Of a stretch of 64,000 nucleotides of DNA, positions 55,541-64,000 are shown one piece after another. Both the position numbers and the translations under genes were made by a program. Origin of the DNA: Margaritifera margaritifera (lineage: Eukaryota; Mollusca; Bivalvia; Unionida; Margaritiferidae); assembly GCA_029931535.1 (NCBI GenBank), contig JAQPZY010001665.1:613001-677000 (forward strand). Direction: 5' to 3'. Position 1 is the first letter of the stretch. Each line of letters starts with the position of its first letter. The notes beneath the pieces are model-generated. The model was not told where the DNA came from. It was given only the letters and a program-made list of their open reading frames with translations, and did no database searches.

Positions 55541-57603
55541 CAGACTTAAAATTTAAAAAAACACAAACAATTGGTATATATGTTCACTGAATTTCCAACT
55601 AAGTGTTAATCTCTCGAATGGCAGCATACTGTCTCATCAATAGCACGTGTTTGCCTCGTTGTGTAATACACAACTTGGGATGAAATTCTAACGTGATAGG
55701 GTCTACAGTGAACTTTATCAATGACCTGGCATCGGTAGGTTTTCTGCATAGAAGTTGTCAATTTCAGGACCCTACCTGGAAAGAGTATCATTTATCTTAC
55801 GTGAGGTCCTTGATCTGAGAAACTAATTATGTAGTCAACTAATTTACGGCGGATAGTTCATAACTTTATAACTTTCCCACGTAAAACTTACTTACAATAA
55901 TGGTTTCAACAAAAATATAAATAAATAAATAAAACAAGAAATAAACGGGACATTTAATTCACATTCGGAGAAACTCTCTCTCTCTCTCTCAAATGGAACT
56001 TCCTGTTTATTAAAAACAATATGTTGAAAAAGCTTATAATCGACACCATATTACTTGAATACGTTAATGCGTGTACCTTCAACATAATCGCCTGGGTGGA
56101 GAAAAAGGTCATATCAGGCCTTTTGTAACATTTAGTCCTATAGTCAGTATTTCAAAACAAAAATAAAAATATATTGAACATAGTCGGACTGAATTTCTGT
56201 CTTTGGCAGTAGTGCACTCAGTTCTTGTGCCCAATTCCCCCATCTCTCTCTCTTTCTCTCTATCTCTCTCTCTCTCTCTCTCTCTCCTTGATATGAATTG
56301 TTCCTCCGGTTCATAAAACAAAATCAATCCTGTTGAGTAATTATAGTTATAATACTGAGACTTTTGTATACCTATATACATCAGGTATTTTATGGCCAGG
56401 ATTGTGCTGATATGCCGTGAAACCCTGTACATATATATTCATGCTATAAAACGTCCTTTTTATCAGTGTGACCATTATTTTTTTTTCAATCCTCTTCTAG
56501 CATATACGCTTGCGCAGGTCTAATCGGCTAAAACTTGTATCACGCATGAAGTTTATAAAGTTCATTTTTTTTCTAAGCAACTACACAAAAAACTTTTTCT
56601 TAAAAATTACAGTTATTTTTAAAATTGTTGACATACATTATAATGAAAATACACATAGTATATTGGCATTCATGCACGAAGGTCATATGTGGCCTCTCTC
56701 TCTCTCTCTCTCTCGTTACAGATCTGAAATTCCTTTTTCTTTTTTATTTCATTTAACACTGATAATAAAATTGCAAATGCTTGACAGTGAATTTCTTGAC
56801 TGACCAAATATACGGATATTTCCATAAAATACGGACTTCCGTAATGACTACTGAAATACGAAATACAGTTTGATAGTCCAAAAAGCGCCGATTTTTCTCT
56901 TGATGAAAATAGCATTGCTACAATTGACATTTCTTGTAAAATCCTGCGTCTAGTACTTTAGTACTTTATAGGTTGTTTTTTTCATTCTTTCTATTGTCTC
57001 CCTTGCAACTGTAAATGAAGATAGGTTACTTATAAATTACAAAGAAACAACTTCAAAATACGATTCCGCTATTTTTTTTATTTCTACCGATTCCCATATT
57101 GATTTTTCTTAAATGCTGATTGTCATTTATAACTGTGGACCAGAGAAAGGATTTCTTTAAAAAATCTTTGCGTTCACAATTTATTCCATCGATGTGGTGC
57201 CAGAGTGTATCCATTCCTTTCAACGCGATTATTTTAATCCGCCCTTCGATCTTCGAACCCCATCTACCTTATTTTTTTATTTTGTGTGTGTCACCGATTG
57301 AATATGTTTGCTTGAATATACCTCGTGACCTGTACAACCTACTTGCGTTCCCTCTCACTCTCCTTTTTTCACACATACACACACATACACACACACACAC
57401 ACACACTTATTTACCAGATCTGATGTATGAATAGTTTAATTGTGTCCTCCTCAATTGCACTATTATTTATATCACAATCAAGCCAAAAATTCCGAGACTG
57501 CTGAAATCCTGTTCTTCTAATTAAATGCCTATTGTGTTGTATTGTGATAATTTATCCATTGAATGAGACATCGGTGGACAGACTTTATGTCTCAAACCTT
57601 ACG

Positions 57604-57643
<40 letters not shown>

Positions 57644-57795
57644 TTCTCACACACACGTCATAGTGTCCTAGAAAAGAAGTTACTACACAACTGAAAATCC
57701 CCATACAGTTTTAAAACTGAGATAGAACTGCTCATACAAATATGTATTTCTTGAGTATACTGATGACAGTATATGACTGATGTTTACTCTTCCAA
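55541..57795. other. Gene-free stretch with CT and CA microsatellites
   Basis: Holds (TC)n at about 55,975-55,990, 56,242-56,287, 56,694-56,715 and 57,606-57,640 and (CA)n at about 57,369-57,406. No gene is supported; frames of 86-107 codons here run over the simple repeats. Confidence 0.55.
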
Positions 57796-57884
57796 CGTAT
57801 GTATGTATGTATGTATGTATGTATGTATGTATGTATGTATGTATGTATGTATGTATGTATGTATGTATGTATGTATGTATGTAT
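57796..57884. repeat. (GTAT)n microsatellite
   Basis: About twenty-two perfect tetranucleotides. Confidence 0.95.
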
Positions 57885-58653
57885 TACGTAGGTAGGTACG
57901 TAAGTATGATATGTTTCTATGCATACATATGCGCCCGCAAACAATATGCAAATGGTTGCAAAAAGGCGAAATCCCCTCTTTATACTATATCTATGTAAGA
58001 TATGGACAAAATGGCAGTGACACGAGTTTATTTTAGTTGGGAAAATGAGTGTATAGTATTTCTCCTTAATATGTGTTGCATTTTCTTTACATCAATCTCT
58101 GGACTGTAAAAAAGTTTTCATAGTGACATGTCTACGCTTGAGACAATTAGACTGTAGCGCTAGGCGAGATTAGAAGAGTATACCGACTGTTGTACGCCAG
58201 TACACATGCTGTAATAGCTTTTCTTGTCTAGAAACTTATTCAGCATTACAGCATGAGAAAGACTACAAAATTAATGATGTATATATGTATTCGTCTGACC
58301 TTCAAGGCTGTAGTATAGTGTACGCAAACTGATTATATGGCTGTATGAAGACACAGGCCGTCGGTCGTAAATACAAATTATTAAAATTAGTCTTTTCAGT
58401 AGTGTGTGCATGTGTGTGCCTAGATGTCGCGTAATATGTTTCACTTCTAACTGGTATATTTTAGACTCCTCGTCCCGGTTCTAGACTTTCTTTCAACAAT
58501 ACACTCATATCAACCAGGAAGTAACTGAATGTGACACCTATGTTACATATTAGAGGCAGATAAAGACAAATTATCTCTAACAATGCTGTATATAAACTAC
58601 TCAGTTGTGAATTATTCTCGTTAAGATAAGATGGTTTGTTTGTGATCGTCTAA

Positions 58654-59796
58654 ATGGCTACTGCAATTGCTGATTCTTCCTTTAAAGACGGACATGGGTG
58701 TTCAGTCTGTCTGGACGGGTTCACCTCATCTCCCAGTCAGCTACCGTGCTTAAATTGCTTTTGTGAACACTGTCTTCAGGACTATATAACAAAAAAGGCT
58801 GGTAGTACGGCACACACATTTGAGGAATGTATGTGTCCTGTATGTAGATCAGTAATCAGGCCTGCAAATAAAGAAAAACATGTAAGAGAATGGGCTTCTT
58901 TATTCCCTAACAGTCCATTTCTGCTAGTGGGGAAATCGAAAGTTGAACGGTCTTGGGAAGTATGCTTGAATTCAACAGATAGTTCTAGAAACCTTGCTAA
59001 GAAATTCTGTATTGTATTTGAAGAGTTCATGCGTGATAATTGTGCAGTCTATCATCAAAATATGAAGATCAGTAAAAGCCATCAAATTATTACCACAGAA
59101 GATTTGGAAAATAATCCTGAAAACCGCATAAGATTCAGGGAAGGATTTGGGTGCCCTGAACATGATCATGAAGATATCAAGTTTTACTGTAGGAGCCACG
59201 AGACAGCCTGTTGCGGTACATGTTCTTTCCTTCACCATAAAGCATGTCAGGATGTGCTCCAATTGAAAGAAAATCTTCCAGATCTACTGAAGGAGATGAA
59301 TGCACAGAAAATAATGGAACAAATGAGGAAATTAGAGGATCATCTCAAATATTTTATGGAGATAAACGAAGAGAACATAGGCATTCTGGAGTCACATGTT
59401 AACAACATTTCTGCAGAGATCGGAGATATCAGAAGGAAATTGAATACTGTACTGGATGATATTGAAAAGATAGTGACGCGTGATGGAAATCGAATTTACA
59501 AGGAGTGGTTAATCAGAAAACAAGAACAAAATCACCAATGTCAGACATTGGTAAGTGCCATCAGAAACTCTCAAGCGCTTTTAGAGACGGTTGCCAAGTA
59601 TGGGTCGGATACACATAATTTAGTGGAAACCAGCAAAACGATGAAGCAGCTACAATGTCACAGTGATCAGATTCGAGAGAAGTATGAACGAGTGGATAAC
59701 ATCAAAATAAGACTTGAACTCGATAGCAACATGAAAGTGGTACTTTCTAAAGATGCAGTAGGTTTGATAAAAATTGTATGTCAAGAGGAGACTTAG
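58654..59796 (+). CDS. TRIM protein, RING/B-box/coiled-coil half (intact 380-residue ORF)
   Basis: A single uninterrupted frame encodes a RING finger (about residues 16-64), a worn B-box 1 (about 104-145), a clear B-box 2 (167-198: C167, H170, C179, H182, C187, C190, H195, C198) and a coiled coil (about 205-345). This is the tripartite plan of TRIM2/3/56/71-type E3 ubiquitin ligases, which dimerise through the coiled coil and use the RING to recruit E2. In the RING, C16/C19, C32, C37/C40 and C61/C64 are present. The usual His two residues after C32 is Asn34, with an extra Cys at 35 that might replace it. The ORF ends at a TAG at 59,794, but the same frame continues open afterwards into an NHL-type domain, so the natural protein was longer. 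The gene is intronless here, as is common for lineage-expanded lophotrochozoan TRIMs. The start ATG (ATGGCT) has a good context and no upstream in-frame alternative. Confidence 0.85.
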   Translation: MATAIADSSFKDGHGCSVCLDGFTSSPSQLPCLNCFCEHCLQDYITKKAGSTAHTFEECMCPVCRSVIRPANKEKHVREWASLFPNSPFLLVGKSKVERSWEVCLNSTDSSRNLAKKFCIVFEEFMRDNCAVYHQNMKISKSHQIITTEDLENNPENRIRFREGFGCPEHDHEDIKFYCRSHETACCGTCSFLHHKACQDVLQLKENLPDLLKEMNAQKIMEQMRKLEDHLKYFMEINEENIGILESHVNNISAEIGDIRRKLNTVLDDIEKIVTRDGNRIYKEWLIRKQEQNHQCQTLVSAIRNSQALLETVAKYGSDTHNLVETSKTMKQLQCHSDQIREKYERVDNIKIRLELDSNMKVVLSKDAVGLIKIVCQEET

Positions 59797-60535
59797 GATT
59801 TGCAATACACAAGTCTTATGATACCTCTTCATAAACGAACTGTGGAGCTCTCTAGAGTTATTAATGTTCACTGTCCAAGCGAAAACAACCCTTGGTACTT
59901 GAGTTTCGTCCATTTATCCGACGGATCCATAGTTCTGGCAGACCGGAATAACAAGATATGCTGCCTGTTTGATTTATCGTGTAACTTCATAACAAGACAT
60001 GCATTACCTAACAACCCTGCGGGCATGTGTCTGATAGTAGACAATGAAGTTGCTATGGCATTGCCTGGTAATAAAACTGTCCATTAGAGACCGCTCCATG
60101 AGAGTCACAGGAACGCTAAGAACCAAGTATGAATGTGACGCTGTTGATGCTGTCAGCAGGAAGGAGATCGTTGTCTCCGGTCACTGTGGTGATACATGGG
60201 GAGGTAACAAATGTTACTGGAGCCTTATCACTAGAAATGGAAATGTCAAGCTTCACCATGAATTTGAGTGTCAACATACATGGAGTGCTTATGCTGCCAA
60301 TGACCTGAGATATCCACTGGGTGTAGCAGTGGACAGAGAAGACAATATCTATGTTGTGGGATACAACTCTAACAACATTCATAAACTATCACCATATGGC
60401 ATTACACTCTAGGTCATTACATCCGGTGTTCCTCAACACCCGATAGGAATTTCCTTCAATTACAGCAGGGATCATTTCGTTATCTCTAGAGAAGGTGAAA
60501 TGAGGAACAAACTTCAATACTTTGTATACAAATAA
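59797..60535 (+). pseudogene. NHL-type beta-propeller half of the TRIM gene, behind a TAG, a frameshift and a second TAG
   Basis: Directly after TAG (59,794-59,796) the same frame stays open for 96 codons, with WYLSFVHLSDGSIVLADRNN, an NHL-like blade. Near 60,080-60,086 the reading shifts by one base to a frame holding DAVDAVSRKEIVVSGHCGDT and DLRYPLGVAVDREDNIYVVG, the latter a textbook NHL repeat. A second TAG at 60,410-60,412 is followed in frame by HPIGISFNYSRDHFVISREG until TAA at 60,533. Three lesions in about 740 bases argue for a decaying C-terminal half. The propeller would normally bind substrate or RNA. Its length, about 245 residues in total, is slightly short for a six-blade propeller. 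Confidence 0.75.
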
Positions 60536-60595
60536 TACACCTCTTGAAATATATAGAATATGGTGACTAGTATACTTATGCATATGAATTTACAA

Positions 60596-61060
60596 AGCAT
60601 CACTTAATTTTAGTTTTAATATTCCATGTTTAATTTGAACGTTTATTTTATGACTCAGTATATTGTGACTCATGAATGATATAAAGATCAAAATATAACT
60701 CATGTTAAATTTAATAAAATCACCTTTATCCTGAAATAATCATCCAGCAGAAGTTTAAAAATTAATCATTTCTTTATTACAAATCAAATTGAAATAAGTA
60801 GGAAACTTGACTACTCTGTAAACAAATTCTAAATATCCTCACAGACAATAAATGCAAGTCTTTTTATGCACAAGAATCCAAAAACAAAACATGAAATAAA
60901 TTTTAATTTTAAAATTGGAACATTTATTTTATGACTTAATATATTGTGACTTGTGAGTGATAAAATGATCACAATCAAACTCCTGTTAAATTGGAGATGA
61001 TCACGTTTATCCCTGAAAATTACCCCAGTTTCAGTTCATTAATTAAATCAACACAAGCAG
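60596..61060. repeat. Tandem duplication (~275-bp spacing) downstream of the TRIM gene
   Basis: TTTATTTTATGACTCAGTAT then ATTGTGACTCATGAATGATA at about 60,643 returns at about 60,919 as TTTATTTTATGACTTAATAT then ATTGTGACTTGTGAGTGATA. Both continue with ACTCNTGTTAAATT and TTTATCCTGAAA-type blocks. The first copy contains the AATAAA at about 60,713 that could serve the TRIM transcript. Confidence 0.65.
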
Positions 61061-61363
61061 TCAAAGCACTCTCACGGTAAAGTTGTATTAAACATTGCTT
61101 ACAAAGATTAGTTGGAAATGTTTCAAAATTGAAATATACATTTTTAAAAACGTTATTGTAAACTTTGTAATCAGGTGTATGTTGTTAGAAGAGAACGTGT
61201 TTTATGATACATTGACAGTCTCGAATAACGTCAAAAAGAAATATATTTTAGTCTGAGACACCATAATCCAACAATAACGCGTGCTAAAATAAATCTACTG
61301 GTGGGTTTAGAGAAAAAAGATTACAGTGTCAAAGCCAGTGGTGTGAATTGATTCTTAAACTTT
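61061..61363. other. Gene-free stretch
   Basis: AT-rich, nothing recognised. Confidence 0.4.
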
Positions 61364-61612
61364 CTTTTATTTGTGTATATTTATTTGTGTATATTTATTT
61401 GTGTATATTTATTTATGTATATTTATTGTGTATATTTATTTGTGTATATTTATTTGTGTATATTTATTTATGTATATTTATTTGTGTATATTTATTTGTG
61501 TATATTTATTTATGTATATTTATTTATGTATATTTATTTGTGTATATTTATTTGTGTATATTTATTTATGTATATTTATTTGTGTATATTTATTTGTGTA
61601 TATTTATTTTCT
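61364..61612. repeat. 14-bp minisatellite (TATATTTATTTGTG/TATATTTATTTATG)
   Basis: About seventeen copies with a G/A variant at one position and one 13-bp unit. Because 14 is not a multiple of 3, all three + frames stay open and give the same VYLFVYIYLCIFI pattern. These are not proteins. Confidence 0.95.
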
Positions 61613-62331
61613 TGACTATGATTTAAAGCTTCTTCCTTTTAACATCTATACCGTTATAGCAGAGATAATATATTCATATATGTAAGTAATGTATGTAATG
61701 GTGAATGAATGTATGTATATATGCATCTAAGGATAAATGGATGGACGTACTTACGAATGTACGTTCGAATATATGCATGCATGGAATTATTGATGGTTAG
61801 ATGAATCGATGGATAAGTGTATGCATGCATTTGTGTATGTATGTATGCATTTGTGTGTGTACGTCATGGATGAAAATCTTAAGGATTTTTGCAAAATTCT
61901 GATTATTTTGTTGACTGAAATATCAAAAAATGTCAGTATTTGTTTATTTTTTAAAAATTTATTTATTTTCAATAGTTCTTTTGTTGACGAAGTTTAAAGG
62001 TCATTTTAATCACTGTTACATAAATAACTATCTATCTATTCATCAATCCATGTATTCTTCCTTCCTTAAGTCCATCTCTCTCTCTCTCTCAATAATAATG
62101 TGTTGGACCAAACATGCATTACTTATATTTAAGTAACATCTTCTTGAAATAAAGTCCTTTAATTATATGCTTCCTCTTCATCTCATATTCAACGATATGC
62201 ACCTACCTACCTACTAACTCTTCTATTTACCTATCTCTCCGTCCATTCATCCATCCGTCCGTTTGTTCGGCCTCCTAGGTATATGTCGAGCTATCTATAC
62301 ATTAATCTAACTTGACTCTCTCATCAGCCAA

Positions 62332-62332
<1 letters not shown>
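61613..62332. other. Gene-free stretch rich in ATG/TATG motifs
   Basis: Contains imperfect GTATGTAT/GCATGCAT runs (61,690-61,865) and a short (TC)n at about 62,076. No gene. Confidence 0.5.
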
Positions 62333-62362
<30 letters not shown>

Positions 62363-62439
62363 TGTATGTATGTATGTATGTATGTATGTATGTATGTATG
62401 TATGTATGTATGTATGTATGTATCTATGTATGTATGTAT
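62333..62439. repeat. (ATGT)n microsatellite
   Basis: About twenty-six tetranucleotides with one interruption (ATCT). Confidence 0.95.
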
Positions 62440-63713
62440 AGTGGATGAATCAAAGAATGGAGGGATGGTATTGATGTTTTTCAACTCCATGCGTCTGTCG
62501 GGAGGTTTCGGTTAATCGAGACATATTGGGAATAAAAATGGACTGCTGACCGAACTGACAGCAGAAACTTTACAAACCGTAAATAGATTATTATTATGTA
62601 TAATTATTAGAATTATTACACGTGCTAATTCTGATTTTAAAAGAAAACATTTTCCCAAATGTGTTAGCTCGCAATATGCATGTCCTACTAATGACAAGTC
62701 GAACATATGTACGAATTTGTCTGCACTATGCGGATTTTGTGGTCATAGTTACGGATTTAGGTGCGGAAATTTTATTTTTTTTTTTATTTTTCTTTTTTCT
62801 TTTTGTAATTATCAAGGAAATTAATTGTTTAACTTGTCTTATTTTTCAAATTCCTGTACATCTTTTTCACAATGTCTCTGATAATTGAAAATATTGTAAC
62901 TTATCAATTAATTAGCAAGAAATACAATGAAAATAATCAATACATCCATTACTCTGTGTTTTTACTTCTGATATCCTTATTGTTACATTCATTAAATATA
63001 GATTGTCTTCCTAAACGGCTGAAATAAATAAAAACTCTTTTTAAAATTATTTTTGCAAAATCTTTATGGTTACCTTAGATTGAAGACGTCCAGTGCGCTG
63101 TATTATAAGTTATTAAAATGACGATTTGTTTATGAATCATTTCATGAATACATAATTCCTTCTGGGAATAGGACTAAGATATGGCAGGTGCGTACCAATA
63201 TATATTCAGTCAGAATCACTTTTTGTCGTTCATATAATAGCCAATATGACCGATTTTATTAGTTATGGATGACCCTAACCTGATATTAAGAGAGCAAGTA
63301 TAGCTACTTCGACTGGTGATTATATGGGAGATAATCCTTGTAATCTTGCTCTTTACAACTGTTGTATTTTATAGATTATCTCCCTTACATAGCTACGCTC
63401 AATTATATATTTTATTTAAAATTCCTCCTCTTTTATTTCTTCTTTTTCTTTATTCCATAATTCAGGTTCTGCCCATTCTAATATGAATAGTGGATAATTG
63501 GAACAAATAATCGCCAATTTAGATCAATTTTCCAATGTACATAACTAATTGTTATGAAAATGAGGTTAACAAAAATTCTGATCAATCATTTTGCCTGCAA
63601 GAAAATGGCATATAAATAGCACAAGGAACCAAATGATCATGGCATTCAACATCATTGCGGGACTCTTTTTGAAAACCAACAAAAGTTTAATGCAGTTTGC
63701 AAATTTCAGTCAT
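62440..63713. other. Gene-free stretch
   Basis: No gene or clear repeat. GAGATAATC occurs in inverted arrangement near 63,328 and 63,372 (ATGGGAGATAATCC and TAGATTATCTCCC), possibly a worn small inverted-repeat element of about 55 bp. Confidence 0.45.
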
Positions 63714-64000
63714 TTGTATTCATTAGTCAGAATTATCATTACATTAAAAAGTACTATCTTGTAAGTACAATACCTTGCTTACTTTGTTTTCATTAGTTAT
63801 AAGTATCATTACAATAAAAGTACTTTCTTGTAAGTAAAACACCTTGCTTACTTTGTTTTAATTAGTTATAATTATCTTTACATTAAAAGTACTTTCTTGT
63901 AAGTAAAACACCTTGCTTACTTTGTTTTCATTTGTTATAATTATCTTTACATTAAAAGTACTTTCTTGTTAGTAAAACACCTTGCTTACTTTGTTTTCAT
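63714..64000. repeat. 69-bp tandem array, running off the window
   Basis: Units contain CATTAGTTATAATTATCTTT, ACATTAAAAGTACTTTCTTG, TAAGTAAAACACC and TTGCTTACTTTGTTTT. The ACTTTGTTTT block recurs at 63,781, 63,850, 63,919 and 63,988, exactly 69 bp apart. Copies are about 93-97% alike. Confidence 0.95.

Noticed and set aside
61348..61685. Three overlapping Tyr/Ile/Cys-rich frames resembling a membrane repeat protein
   Set aside because: They are translations of a 14-bp minisatellite in all three frames.

Overview
This is a eukaryotic, animal-type nuclear window. It is AT-rich, with split genes, GT-AG introns, long introns full of diverged repeats, tRNA-derived SINEs, non-LTR and LTR retrotransposons, and an intron-poor TRIM/RING gene of the kind expanded in lophotrochozoans. 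The SINE 3' tails (a GCCGTTAAAACACC-like tail and a CTGAAAAATGGCGTTAAACCC-like tail), the TRIM-NHL gene and the mobile-element repertoire suggest a mollusc, perhaps a bivalve. That is an inference from family knowledge, not a search result.

Layout. 0-6.2 kb is a graveyard: a LINE reverse-transcriptase remnant (+), a SINE (-), and on the minus strand a broken cluster of Polinton/Maverick (adintovirus-like) capsid genes. 6.6-10.1 kb holds three unrelated tandem arrays. 11.27-20.34 kb holds the last two coding exons of a carbohydrate sulfotransferase (CHST15/GalNAc4S-6ST-like) gene on the + strand. Its 8.7-kb intron contains a dimeric ~150-bp satellite, a ~145-bp satellite carrying AATATGGCCGCC-type motifs, and several SINEs. 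21.3-27.1 kb is one old Jockey/I-type LINE with ORF1, endonuclease, RT and RNase H remnants. It is split by a 1,150-bp solo LTR with a perfect 5-bp target duplication.

30.3-47.3 kb carries a second + strand gene that I cannot name. Its last five exons (35,119-47,333) join with matching phases, and up to three upstream exons fit less certainly. Its introns hold a Crypton-type tyrosine-recombinase remnant, a ~150-bp satellite, a 43-bp minisatellite and, most notably, a 3.8-kb element with terminal inverted repeats. That element carries one degenerate gene of a conserved but uncharacterised cnidarian/molluscan-type protein family (GCDTTS-like motif, Cys-rich C terminus). It sits inside a ~47-bp minisatellite, which continues on both sides.

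47.3-58.6 kb is mostly gene-free: microsatellites, two unassigned coding-like stretches (52.5-53.5 kb), a probable minus-strand terminal exon (54.4-54.7 kb) and a near-perfect 28-bp-arm hairpin. 58.65-60.5 kb is an intronless RING/B-box/coiled-coil (TRIM) gene whose NHL half lies behind an in-frame TAG, a frameshift and a second TAG. The rest of the window is repeats, ending inside a 69-bp tandem array.

The genes do not form an operon or an evident shared pathway. The window reads as three host loci embedded in layered mobile-element and satellite debris.
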